Assembly (NCBI RefSeq): GCF_001995215.1
Contig: NZ_MUXN01000008.1
Location: 138,880 to 202,879 of the forward strand
Origin: Amycolatopsis azurea DSM 43854
GTDB lineage: Bacteria; Actinomycetota; Actinomycetes; Mycobacteriales; Pseudonocardiaceae
Length of the DNA: 64,000 nt
Reading direction: 5' to 3'
Positions 27,418-35,385 of the stretch are shown piece after piece. Position numbers and translations under genes: made by a program. The notes beneath the pieces were generated by a model. The model had not been told where the DNA came from, did no database searches, and saw nothing but the letters and a program-made list of their open reading frames with translations. Numbering within the stretch: the first letter of the stretch is position 1; each line of letters starts with the position of its first letter.

Positions 27418-27484
27418 GCGTCGCGAGGTGCCGCAGTTCTTCTATCAGGCTTTACACGAGTGCGTCGCGGTGCCGCAGTTCTTC
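27418..27484. repeat. Tandem near-duplicate of a gene 3' end
   Basis: Sequence at 27418-27442 and 27462-27484 is the same 23 bases (GCGTCGCG, one extra base in the first, GTGCCGCAGTTCTTC). On the minus strand the second is the end of the small SseB-like gene (EELRHRDALV, stop) and the first repeats it beyond the stop, again reading EELRH and ending in a stop. Confidence 0.75.
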
Positions 27485-27757
27485 CGGAAGGTCGGAATCC
27501 AGCACGATCAGGTCGTACGGCTGGGTCTGGTAGATCCGGCCGAGGTGCTCCGCCTTGACCAGGGCCCACGGCTGGTGCGGACCGCAGCATTCGACCAGGC
27601 GCTGCACCGAACTGAAGGCGACCAACGCCATACGGCCGTCCTTGGTCGCGCGGAGTTCGATCTCGGCACTCGTGAAGTCCTTCGGCTTTTTCGCCGTGGG
27701 GAGGAACAGGGCGTTGGGCAGTCCGGGGTTCGTCACAGGGACAACATAGACGTGCAC
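27452..27757 (-). CDS. Small SseB-like protein (SAV_915 type)
   Basis: 101 residues. The pattern of residues (NALFLPTAKKPKDF, DGRMALVAFSSVQRLVECCG, and YDLIVLDSDLPEEL near the end) fits the SAV_915/SseB-like actinobacterial family, whose role is not known. Two adjacent cysteines (CC at about 58) are conspicuous. GTG start. Its 3' end is partly duplicated downstream. 150 bp separate it from the carboxylase gene, with no obvious operon link. Confidence 0.65.
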   Translation of the reverse strand: MHVYVVPVTNPGLPNALFLPTAKKPKDFTSAEIELRATKDGRMALVAFSSVQRLVECCGPHQPWALVKAEHLGRIYQTQPYDLIVLDSDLPEELRHRDALV

Positions 27758-27786
27758 TCTCCGCTAGATCACTTACGCTCTCGGAT

Positions 27787-28506
27787 ATGCGGACTCAGGA
27801 AGCGCGGGCGTCGCGATCCGTGCTGTTCACCGCGCTGCTGGCGGTGGTGGTGACAGCGGGCGTGATCGTGGCCGTCATCCTGCTCCGCCCGCAGGCCTCG
27901 ACGCCCGGTGGAGCGCCTGGTGCCTACCCAGTGCCCGAACCCGGCCCCGCCACCCCCGGAGTCAACTGCGGTCACTCGGCCTGCCGGGAGATCGGCGCGA
28001 TGACCGTCGGCGGGGTGCCCGTCGTGCTGCTGGCCGACGAAGCGGGGAAGCAGGGCGTGGTCAAGATCGGCGCCGACACGGTGATCCCGTTGATCATCAA
28101 CGACATGGGGGTCACCCTCAAGGGCGATTCTTTGCGCTGCGTCGACGGCGCGACGCCGGTCTGCCTGGTGCGCGGTGAAGTGGGCGGCGGTGCGGCGGGC
28201 GAACTGTTCGTCGCGCGCGGCGAGATCTGGCGGGACACCGGGAAGCCGTACTTCTCCGACGCCGGAACGGTCGCGCTGAGCGACGTGACCGCCGACGGGG
28301 TCGCGGACGTCATCGTCGTACGGCACGAATGCCCCGGCGCGCAGTCCGGATCGGCGCGGTGCGCGGCGGCGCCGGTACTCGCGGAGGTCTACGACGTCGG
28401 CCGCGGCTCGGTGGGCTGCACGCGGCGGTACACCTCGCCCTCGGAGCTGAGGGGGTGGCCGGACGTGCGGCTGACGAAGGCCGACCTGCGGCCCTGCCCC
28501 TCCTGA
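27787..28506 (+). CDS. Membrane-anchored exported protein, unknown
   Basis: 239 residues. One N-terminal membrane helix (about 12-33) with positive residues before it, then a Pro/Gly linker and an exported domain with six cysteines (CGHSACR, LRCVDG, VCLVRG, HECPG, ARCAAA, VGCTRR) suggesting disulfides. The segment LSDVTADGVADVIVV resembles a single FG-GAP/integrin-like repeat (D-x-D/N-G pattern), a possible calcium site. No enzyme motif is seen. Convergent with the symporter at 28878. Confidence 0.7.
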   Translation: MRTQEARASRSVLFTALLAVVVTAGVIVAVILLRPQASTPGGAPGAYPVPEPGPATPGVNCGHSACREIGAMTVGGVPVVLLADEAGKQGVVKIGADTVIPLIINDMGVTLKGDSLRCVDGATPVCLVRGEVGGGAAGELFVARGEIWRDTGKPYFSDAGTVALSDVTADGVADVIVVRHECPGAQSGSARCAAAPVLAEVYDVGRGSVGCTRRYTSPSELRGWPDVRLTKADLRPCPS

Positions 28507-28516
28507 GGCGCTCGGA

Positions 28517-28635
28517 GCGATAGCAAAGGACCCTTGCTCACGTTAGTTAGCGTGCTAAACAACGATAGCAAGGGACCCTTGCTATCGCCTCTCTTAATGT
28601 TGAGAGAAGCGATAGCAAAGGACCCTTGCTATCGC
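28517..28635. repeat. Composite palindrome, family C
   Basis: Modules in order: GATAGCAAAGGACCCTTGCT (28519-28538), a TTAGCgtGCTAA dyad (28547-28558), a perfect 25-base palindrome CGATAGCAAGGG-A-complement (28563-28587), CTCTC/GAGAG (28589-28608 region) and GCGATAGCAA...TTGCTATCGC (28609-28635). The same module order occurs at 62299-62385. Part of a 371-bp gene-free stretch (28507-28877) between convergent genes that consists almost wholly of such elements. Confidence 0.85.
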
Positions 28636-28660
28636 CTGGGGCGCTCCGGCTCGGGTGCAA

Positions 28661-28745
28661 GTCCGTGAAGGCCTCCTTGCCTACCCTCAAGGTAGTGAAG
28701 GAGGCCTTCACGGACCCTGGGTCCCTCAAGGAGTCCTTCACGGAC
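28661..28745. repeat. Family D palindrome plus half of a second
   Basis: Complete element: exact 18-base arms 28661-28678 and 28698-28715 (GTCCGTGAAGGCCTCCTT) around a small hairpin CTACC-ctcaa-GGTAG. Immediately after comes CTGGGTCCCTCAAGGAGTCC to 28745, which equals only the right half of the 57-base palindrome at 62423-62479. A mosaic of two related elements. Confidence 0.85.
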
Positions 28746-28812
28746 AGCCGGATCGCCCCAAGGACCTCAGGCGCACCAGGAACCTCAGTGCCCACGCGTC
28801 ACAGCGGCCCAA

Positions 28813-28867
28813 GTACATGAAGGCCCCCTTCCTTGCGATAGGCGCAAGGAAGGGGGCCTTCATGTAC
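28813..28867. repeat. Family B palindrome, perfect
   Basis: Exact 25-base arms 28813-28837 and 28843-28867 (GTACATGAAGGCCCCCTTCC onward) with a 5-base loop. Ends 11 bases before the symporter stop. Nearly the same sequence as the element beside glpK (18021-18079). Confidence 0.88.
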
Positions 28868-28877
28868 CAACAAGGAC

Positions 28878-30242
28878 TCAGGCCCCAGCAGTGGCCGGTT
28901 CCTTCTCGGAGGAGACGGCCGCTTCGCCGTTGTCGGTGGGCGAAGGGTCCGTAGGCGAGTTGAGCACGTCGTCGTCCAGCAGGCCTTCGCCGCGGGCGAC
29001 GACGACCGGCACGACGATCTGGCCTGCGACGTTGGTCGCGGTCCGGATCATGTCCATGATCGGGTTCACCGAGTAGATCAGCGCGATCCCGAGCGCCACC
29101 TGCTGCGCGTCGAGCCCGATGAACGCGGTGGTCAGGGTCAGCGCGGTCAGCCAGCCGGTGGTGCCCGCGGTGGCCAGCGCGCCGAGCACGGCGACCACGA
29201 CGATCCCGAGGTACTGCCAGAAGTTCAGCGAGACACCGGACAGGTTCGCGATGAAGATGGCGCCGATCGCGGGGAACACCGCGGCGCAGCCGTCCATCTT
29301 CGTGGCGCTGCCCAGAGGGGTCGCGAAGGCGGCGTACGCGGGCTGGACGCCCAGGTTCACAGCGGACTGCCGGGTCAGAGGCAGCGTCGCGGCCGAGGAC
29401 TGCGAAGCGAACGCGAACTGGATCGCCGTGCCCGCCTTCGAGAAGAACTTCAGCGGGCTGACCTTCGCCACGAACTGGAGCAGGATCGGGTAGACCACCA
29501 GAAGCACCACGAAGCAGCCGACGTACACCGCGAGAGTGGTGGTGAGCAGCGGCTTGAACAGGGCGTCACCGTAGTTCGCGACCGCGGCGCCGATCAGGCC
29601 GATGATGCCGATCGGGGCGAGCCGGACGATCCAGCCGAGGTAGCGCTGGATGATCTCGAAGACGCTGGTGGTGAAGTCGACGAACGGCTTGGCCTTGTCG
29701 CCGAGGCTGTAGGCCGCCGCACCGATGAGCACGGCGAGGAACAGCACCTGCAGCGTCGAGCCCTCGGTGAAGGCGGTGAAGAAGTTCTTCGGCAGGAAGC
29801 CCTCGATGAAGGCGCTCCAGGAGCCCCAGTTGTCGACACTCTTGGTGGCCTTGTCGGCGTTCTTCGCGGTCGCCGCGACACCTTCGCCGAGACCGCCGCT
29901 GCCCGGGTTGAACAGCTTCGCGACGGCGATGCCGATCAGCGACGCGATGAACGAGGTGATCGCGAACCACAGGACGGTCTTGCCGCCCAGTCGGGCGGCC
30001 TTCTTGCCGCCGCCGAGGTTGCGGAGGCTGTTGATGCCGACCACGATCGCCGTGAAGACCAGCGGGATCACCGCGATCTGCAGCAACGTCGTGAAGATCG
30101 TGCCGATCTGGTCGAGGAGGTCGGTCAGCCAGCTCGCCTCGGTCGTCCTGGCGAGGACGCCGAGCAGGGCGCCCACGACGAGCGAGCCGAGGACAGCCGC
30201 CGCGAAGACCCTTGGCCTGGTGTAGGTCCGAATGAAAGACAC
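28878..30242 (-). CDS. Dicarboxylate/amino acid:cation symporter
   Basis: 454 residues, DAACS (GltP/DctA) family. Multiple membrane helices with two hairpin loops: the serine-rich FASQSSAATLPLT (about 275-287) and a C-terminal GLDAQQVALGIALIYSVNPIMDMIRTATN region carrying the substrate and cation residues. Imports C4-dicarboxylates or acidic amino acids with Na+ or H+; which is not decidable. GTG start at 30240-30242. Upstream, a GCCGAACGT/ACGTTCGGC hairpin may regulate it. Confidence 0.9.
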   Translation of the reverse strand: MSFIRTYTRPRVFAAAVLGSLVVGALLGVLARTTEASWLTDLLDQIGTIFTTLLQIAVIPLVFTAIVVGINSLRNLGGGKKAARLGGKTVLWFAITSFIASLIGIAVAKLFNPGSGGLGEGVAATAKNADKATKSVDNWGSWSAFIEGFLPKNFFTAFTEGSTLQVLFLAVLIGAAAYSLGDKAKPFVDFTTSVFEIIQRYLGWIVRLAPIGIIGLIGAAVANYGDALFKPLLTTTLAVYVGCFVVLLVVYPILLQFVAKVSPLKFFSKAGTAIQFAFASQSSAATLPLTRQSAVNLGVQPAYAAFATPLGSATKMDGCAAVFPAIGAIFIANLSGVSLNFWQYLGIVVVAVLGALATAGTTGWLTALTLTTAFIGLDAQQVALGIALIYSVNPIMDMIRTATNVAGQIVVPVVVARGEGLLDDDVLNSPTDPSPTDNGEAAVSSEKEPATAGA

Positions 30243-30276
30243 GGGGCGACTCCGGTGCGTGAAAGTTTCCTGATTG

Positions 30277-30299
30277 GCCGAACGTGAAGAACGTTCGGC
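30277..30299. promoter_or_regulatory. 9-bp dyad between maf and the symporter
   Basis: Exact arms GCCGAACGT (30277-30285) and ACGTTCGGC (30291-30299) with a 5-base loop, 35 bases upstream of the symporter start and 44 after the maf stop. No T-run follows on the minus strand, so an operator is as likely as a terminator. Confidence 0.5.
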
Positions 30300-30342
30300 G
30301 AACCAGGACTCTTCCGGATCACCCGATCGTGTGGGAGCTGTC

Positions 30343-30975
30343 TCAGGATGCGGGACGTGTCCAAAGATCGATGACGCTCACGCCGACCTCGGTCAGCAAA
30401 CGCCGGGTCAGCGGCAGGCTGATCCCGATGACGCTGGAGAAATCGCCGTCGATTCCCTCGATGAACCAGCCGCCGCGGCCGTCCAGCGTGAAGCCGCCGG
30501 CCACCTGAAGCGGCTCGCCGGACGCGATGTACGCCTCGATCTCTTCCTGTGAAGGTGTGCCGAAACGAACAGTGGTGCCTTCGGTTCCGGAGGCTTCCTT
30601 CGTCCTCTCGCCGTTCTCGACGCGGATGATCGAGTGGCCGGTGAGAAGTTCACCGGTCTTGCCCGCCATCGACGCCCAGCGTTCGCGCGCGGCTTCCGGC
30701 GTGAGCGGCTTGCCGACCATCTCGCCGTCGATCGACAGCATCGAATCGCAGCCCGCGATGACCATGTCGGCGTGCGTTCCGGCGAGCGTCTCGTACACGG
30801 CTTCGGCCTTCGCGACGGCGAGCGCGCGGACCAGCTCGACCGGGGCCGGATCGGTCAGGGACGCGGCCACCGCGTCCTCGTCGACGCCGGAGACGACGAC
30901 GCTCGGATCGAAGCCGGCGGAACGCAGGACGCCGAGGCGGGCGGGGGACTGGGAAGCGAGGACGAAACGCACCAT
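30343..30975 (-). CDS. maf: Maf-family nucleotide pyrophosphatase
   Basis: 210 residues. Hydrolyses non-canonical or methylated nucleoside triphosphates (dTTP/UTP or m7GTP types) to monophosphates. N-terminal LASQSPARLGVLRSAG (5-20) is the substrate loop; the central AGCDSMLSIDGEMVGKP carries the conserved acidic residue and Lys. The ATG at 30973-30975 starts right at MVRFVLASQSPARL, as in homologues. In mycobacteria maf sits beside the carboxylase beta-epsilon genes; here they are separated by about 8 kb of inserted genes. Confidence 0.92.
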   Translation of the reverse strand: MVRFVLASQSPARLGVLRSAGFDPSVVVSGVDEDAVAASLTDPAPVELVRALAVAKAEAVYETLAGTHADMVIAGCDSMLSIDGEMVGKPLTPEAARERWASMAGKTGELLTGHSIIRVENGERTKEASGTEGTTVRFGTPSQEEIEAYIASGEPLQVAGGFTLDGRGGWFIEGIDGDFSSVIGISLPLTRRLLTEVGVSVIDLWTRPAS

Positions 30976-31041
30976 CGGAAGGTACTCGACGGTCCTCCGT
31001 TGCCCGATTGTGACCTGGAACACCCGAACGTGCGGTTAGTT

Positions 31042-31058
31042 TGTTGTGGCGCGCAACA
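31042..31058. promoter_or_regulatory. Candidate LacI-type operator before GH3 gene
   Basis: TGTTG (31042-31046) and CAACA (31054-31058) arranged symmetrically around 31050, 30 bases before the GH3 start and within the maf-GH3 divergent gap. Size and spacing suit a LacI-family repressor, commonly used for glycosidase genes, but no such regulator is adjacent. Confidence 0.35.
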
Positions 31059-31087
31059 TATGGATTGTTCGAGCTACGGAGGAACCA

Positions 31088-32944
31088 ATGTCGCCCCGCC
31101 TCCGCGTCAGAAGATCACTTCGCACGACGCAAACCACAGTGCTCGCAGGCCTGCTCGTGGCCGGTTCGGCCCTCGCGCCGATGGCGTCGGCCAGTCCGGC
31201 GCCGCTGTACAAGAACCCGCACGCTTCGACGTCCGCGCGGGTGAACGACCTGCTCAAGCGGATGAGCCTCGACGACAAGATCGGCCAGATGACGCAGGCC
31301 GAACGCGGCGCGGTCACCCCCGACCAGGCCGCCGCGCTCAAACTGGGGTCCCTGTTGTCCGGCGGTGGATCGGTGCCCGCCAGCAACACGCCGAACGGTT
31401 GGGCCGACATGGTCGACTCGTACCAGAAGGCCGCGGTTTCCACACCGCTCGGCATTCCCACGCTCTACGGCGTCGACGCCGTGCACGGCCACAACAACGT
31501 CTACGGCGCGACGATCTTCCCGCACAACATCGGTCTCGGTGCCGCCAACAATCCGCGCCTGGTCGAGAAGATCGGTCGCGCGACGGCGCTGGAAGTCGCC
31601 GGAACCGGTCCGCAGTGGGACTTCTCGCCGTGCGTATGCGTCGCCCGCGACGATCGCTGGGGCCGGACTTACGAATCCTTCGGCGAATCACCGCGTGACG
31701 CCATCGTCAACGCGTCGGCCATCACCGGCCTCCAAGGGCGCAGGCTGGGCGAGAAGCCGGGTTCGGTGCTCGCGACGGCGAAGCACTACATCGGCGACGG
31801 CGGCACGACGAACGGCGTCGACCAGGGCGACACCGAGATCAGCGAACGCGAACTGCGCCAGATCCATCTGCCGCCGTTCCGCGAGGCGATCGACCGCGGC
31901 GTCGGCTCGGTGATGATCTCGTTCTCCAGCTTCCAGGGAGTGCGCATGCACGCCCAGAAGTACCTGATCACCGACGTCCTCAAGAAGGAACTGCGGTTCC
32001 GGGGACTGGTGATCTCCGACTACAACGCGATCAACCAGATCGACGGCAAGGAAGGCTTCACCCCCGAGGAGGTGCGGCTTTCGGTCAACGCGGGCATCGA
32101 CATGTTCATGGTCCCGTGGGACGCGCCGCAGTTCCTCTCCTACCTCAAGGCCGAGGTCGAGGCGGGCCGTGTCTCGCGCGACCGGATCGACGACGCGAAC
32201 CGCCGCATCCTGGCGGAGAAGTTCGAGCTCGGCCTGTTCGAGCATCCGTACACCGACCGCTCGCTCCAGAAGACGTTCGGCGGCAAGCAACATCGCGAAC
32301 TGGCCCGGCAGGCCGTCCGTGAATCCCAGGTACTGCTGAAGAACGACGGTGTGCTGCCACTGGCGAAGAAGGACAACAAGATCTTCGTCGCGGGCAAGAA
32401 CGCGAACGACATCGGCAACCAGGCGGGCGGCTGGACGCTCACCTGGCAGGGCCAGAGCGGCCCGGTCATCCCGGGCACCACCATCCTCGACGGCCTGAAA
32501 TCGGGCGCCGGGAAGGGAACCACGGTGACCTATGACCGTGCGGGTAACGGAATCGACAAGAGCTATCAGGTCGCGGTCGCCGTGGTGGGCGAAACGCCAT
32601 ACGCCGAGGGGCAGGGAGACCGTCCGAACGGCTTCGGGCTCGACGCCGAGGACCTCGCCACGATCGCCAAGCTGAAGGCTTCCGGGGTCCCGGTCGTCGT
32701 GGTGACCGTTTCCGGCCGCCCGCTCGACATCGCCGCGCAACTGCCGGGCTTCGACGGGCTCGTCGCCGCGTGGCTCCCCGGTAGCGAAGGCGCCGGTGTC
32801 GCCGATGTCCTTTACGGCGACTACAACCCGACCGGGAAGCTGACGTTCAGCTGGCCGGCCAGTGCGGCGCAGGAGCCGGTGAACGTCGGTGACGGCAAGA
32901 AGGCGCTGTACCCGTACGGCTACGGCCTGCGGTACCGCCGCTAG
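31088..32944 (+). CDS. Secreted glycoside hydrolase family 3 beta-glucosidase
   Basis: 618 residues, exo-acting beta-glucosidase type GH3. Signal peptide (about 1-37, ending MASA), N-terminal barrel with the KHYIGDGGT segment and nucleophile Asp in GLVISDYNAI (D311), and a C-terminal alpha/beta sandwich (FVAGKNANDIGNQAGGWT). No fibronectin-like third domain, as in plant-type exo-glucanases. The ATG at 31088 has ACGGAGGAACC just upstream; the longer GTG form at 31046 lacks a site and would bury the signal peptide. Likely releases glucose from cello- or laminari-oligosaccharides outside the cell. Confidence 0.92.
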   Translation: MSPRLRVRRSLRTTQTTVLAGLLVAGSALAPMASASPAPLYKNPHASTSARVNDLLKRMSLDDKIGQMTQAERGAVTPDQAAALKLGSLLSGGGSVPASNTPNGWADMVDSYQKAAVSTPLGIPTLYGVDAVHGHNNVYGATIFPHNIGLGAANNPRLVEKIGRATALEVAGTGPQWDFSPCVCVARDDRWGRTYESFGESPRDAIVNASAITGLQGRRLGEKPGSVLATAKHYIGDGGTTNGVDQGDTEISERELRQIHLPPFREAIDRGVGSVMISFSSFQGVRMHAQKYLITDVLKKELRFRGLVISDYNAINQIDGKEGFTPEEVRLSVNAGIDMFMVPWDAPQFLSYLKAEVEAGRVSRDRIDDANRRILAEKFELGLFEHPYTDRSLQKTFGGKQHRELARQAVRESQVLLKNDGVLPLAKKDNKIFVAGKNANDIGNQAGGWTLTWQGQSGPVIPGTTILDGLKSGAGKGTTVTYDRAGNGIDKSYQVAVAVVGETPYAEGQGDRPNGFGLDAEDLATIAKLKASGVPVVVVTVSGRPLDIAAQLPGFDGLVAAWLPGSEGAGVADVLYGDYNPTGKLTFSWPASAAQEPVNVGDGKKALYPYGYGLRYRR

Positions 32945-32947
32945 GAG

Positions 32948-32993
32948 CTCGTGAGTGGTAAGGACGGTTCTAACCGTCCTTACCACTCACGAG
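32948..32993. repeat. Family A palindrome, perfect
   Basis: Exact 22-base arms 32948-32969 and 32972-32993 (CTCGTGAGTGGTAAGGACGG onward) separated by CT. Starts 4 bases after the GH3 stop and ends 10 before the convergent MFS stop. Probably a bidirectional terminator. Confidence 0.88.
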
Positions 32994-33002
32994 GCCCTGA
33001 GA

Positions 33003-34616
33003 TCAGGCGGCGCTGACAGCGGGCTCGGGAGCCGGAGCCTGAGGGGCCCGCGGAACCGGACGACGCATCGTGAGCGCGGCCAGCACGCCCAGCAGCAGTA
33101 CCGCCGCCGGAAGCAGCAAGGTCACCCTGGCCGCGTTGGTGAGTCCATTGTGGACGGCTTCGAGCGCGAGCCGCTGTGCCTGCTCGGCGACACCGGAAGG
33201 CAGGCCGGGCATCGTCGCGGGGCCGGAAGACCCGAACTCCCCGGTCGATCCCGCGGCTTTCGCGATACCTTCGGCGAACGGCGCCCGGTACTGCTCCGGC
33301 AACGCGTTCGCGGCGGTCGCCGCCTCGTCGGCGATCGAAACGCCGATCCGCGCTTGCAGCAGCACACCGACCGCCGCGCTGCCGAGCACGCCGCCGACCT
33401 GGCGGGCGGTGTTGAAGATCCCCGACGCGGTCCCGATGAACCGCGGTTCGACCGAACTGATCGTCAGGTTGCTCATCGGCGCGAAAATGAACCCGATCCC
33501 GACACCCGCCACCAGCAGGGCCGGCGTCAGCGCCCACGCGTTCGCGTCCGCACGGGCGATCAGCGCCACCAGTGCCATCCCCGCGGCCAGCGCGGTGAGC
33601 CCGATGATCAGCAGGATCTTGCCGTTGAGCTTGTCCGACGCGCGGCCGACGAACGGCCCGATCATGCCCGCCAGCAACGACATCGGCGCGAACAGCAGAC
33701 CGGACATCGTCGGCGTCTCGCCCAGTACGGCCTGGATGTAGATCACCAGCGGCAGGAACATGCCGGTCATCGCGAAACCGACGGTGACCGAGGTCAGCGT
33801 CCCGGCCGAGAAGTTGCGGTTCCCGAAAACACTCAGCGGGAGAAGCGGTTCCTTGCGGTTGTACCGTTGCCACACCACGAAGGCGACCAGCAGGGCGACC
33901 CCGAAGCCGATGATCTCGAACACGGTGATCGGCCCGAACACCCGGCCCCAGTCGTAATGCTGTCCATTTTGGACGCCGTAGACGATGAAGAACAGCCCCG
34001 CGCCGGACAGCAGGATTCCCGGTACGTCGAAGGAATGCGAGTGCTTCGGCTGCCAGTCCGGCACCTTGAGCAGCGCCAGCGCCAGCGCGACCACGCCGAC
34101 CGGCAGGTTGACGAAGAAGATCCACTCCCAGCCGAGGTGGTCGACGAGCACCCCGCCGAGCAGCGGCCCGACGATGGCCGCGATCCCGGCGACCCCGCTC
34201 CAGAGGCCCATCGCGGGGCCGCGCTTCGACGGCGGGAACAGGTGACTGATGAACGCCAGCGTCTGCGGCGTCATCAGCGCGGCGCCGAGACCCTGCACCG
34301 CGCGGGCCGCGATGAGCATCTCGACCGAGCCGGACAGGCCGCACCACAACGAGGCCAGCGTGAACACCACGAGCCCGGCCAGATAGACGCGCTTCGGCCC
34401 GAAGCGGTCACCGAGACGGCTGGCGAACAGCATCGGCACCGCGTAGGTGAGCAGGTAGACGCTGATCACCCAGACGATGGCGTTCAGCCCGGCGCCGAGC
34501 TCGCGCAGCATCGCGGGAATCGCGGTCGAGACGATCGTGGTGTCCAGCAGGATCATGAAGAAACCCAGGCACAGCGCGGAAAGCGCGGCCCAGGGGTTAG
34601 CTTGTCTTGCGTTCAT
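33003..34616 (-). CDS. MFS drug exporter, DHA2 (14-helix) family
   Basis: 537 residues with 14 predicted helices. Motif A-like loop SRLGDRFGPKRVYLAG (about 66-81) and the DHA2 motif C region SGVAGIAAIVGPLLGGVL (about 139-156) identify an EmrB/QacA-type proton-coupled multidrug antiporter. The ATG at 34614-34616 lies inside the end of the padR gene (20-base overlap), so expression is coupled to that repressor. Probably exports cationic or lipophilic drugs; the substrate is unknown. Confidence 0.92.
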   Translation of the reverse strand: MNARQANPWAALSALCLGFFMILLDTTIVSTAIPAMLRELGAGLNAIVWVISVYLLTYAVPMLFASRLGDRFGPKRVYLAGLVVFTLASLWCGLSGSVEMLIAARAVQGLGAALMTPQTLAFISHLFPPSKRGPAMGLWSGVAGIAAIVGPLLGGVLVDHLGWEWIFFVNLPVGVVALALALLKVPDWQPKHSHSFDVPGILLSGAGLFFIVYGVQNGQHYDWGRVFGPITVFEIIGFGVALLVAFVVWQRYNRKEPLLPLSVFGNRNFSAGTLTSVTVGFAMTGMFLPLVIYIQAVLGETPTMSGLLFAPMSLLAGMIGPFVGRASDKLNGKILLIIGLTALAAGMALVALIARADANAWALTPALLVAGVGIGFIFAPMSNLTISSVEPRFIGTASGIFNTARQVGGVLGSAAVGVLLQARIGVSIADEAATAANALPEQYRAPFAEGIAKAAGSTGEFGSSGPATMPGLPSGVAEQAQRLALEAVHNGLTNAARVTLLLPAAVLLLGVLAALTMRRPVPRAPQAPAPEPAVSAA

Positions 34617-35223
34617 CGCTGTCTTCCTCGGTGACCAGGTTCAGGTGTGGCTTGCAGTGGCCCTGGAACCCGATACGGCCGGATTCCAGGTCTTCGACCA
34701 GTTTTCGGGTCCACTCGAGCTCGAAGGCCCGTCGCGCGGTGGCGTAGGACCAGTCGAGCCAATAGACCTCGGGGAGCTTGTGCTCGTTGACCAGGTTTTC
34801 GAGAACGACCTGGTCGGAGGCGACGGCGGCCTGGAGCCGCAGCACGCGGTGCTTGAGCTGGGTGATCGACATCTCCGGGCCCAGTTCGTCGATGACGGCG
34901 AGCGCGCTGAGGTACTCGGGGTACTCCTCGGCGGGGGTGCCCAGCATGTCCTGCGCGCGGTCGACGAACTCGTCGCGACCGGCCTCGGTCATCGCGTACA
35001 CGGTGCGCTCGGGGCGTTTCCCGTCCCGTTGTGTCTCGACGGCTTCGACGAAACCGTTCTGTACCAAGCGATCCACCGTGTGGTAGAGCGACCCGGCCTT
35101 CACTTTGACGCGGGTGCTGACGTAGCGCTCCTTCATCAGCTGCGCCATCTCATAGGGATGCATGGCCCGCTCGTGAAGGAGTTCCAGCACCGCCATGGCG
35201 AGCGGGGTGAGCTTCGCGGCCAT
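34597..35223 (-). CDS. PadR-family repressor
   Basis: 208 residues. N-terminal PadR winged helix (about 6-85: AMAVLELLHERAMHPYEMAQLM, then VKAGSLYHTVDRLVQNGFVEAVE) and a C-terminal dimerisation helix region (PadR-C, about 90-185). Genes of this type repress an adjacent transporter until a toxic ligand binds. Overlap of 20 bases with the exporter gene supports this. Upstream the AT-rich stretch around 35245-35275 (GTATCGATTATTCC) should hold promoter and operator. Confidence 0.92.
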   Translation of the reverse strand: MAAKLTPLAMAVLELLHERAMHPYEMAQLMKERYVSTRVKVKAGSLYHTVDRLVQNGFVEAVETQRDGKRPERTVYAMTEAGRDEFVDRAQDMLGTPAEEYPEYLSALAVIDELGPEMSITQLKHRVLRLQAAVASDQVVLENLVNEHKLPEVYWLDWSYATARRAFELEWTRKLVEDLESGRIGFQGHCKPHLNLVTEEDSDERKTS

Positions 35224-35385
35224 GCATGGTCCTCTCGGGAGATTCCGTATCGATTATTCCGCGTGGACTATATGGCACGGCTCGAGCCGTCTTCAAGTGA
35301 TTCCCGGTCTTGCGCACGCTGGTCGCAGATGCGTACAGTGTTCGCAAGACGAGAACGACGTACTCACCGAAACGAGGGAAGACGC

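Noticed and set aside
28517..28867. Insertion sequence or transposon remnant
   Set aside because: Arms are exact inverted repeats but no transposase reading frame or direct target duplication is visible; small non-coding palindromic repeats describe the data better.
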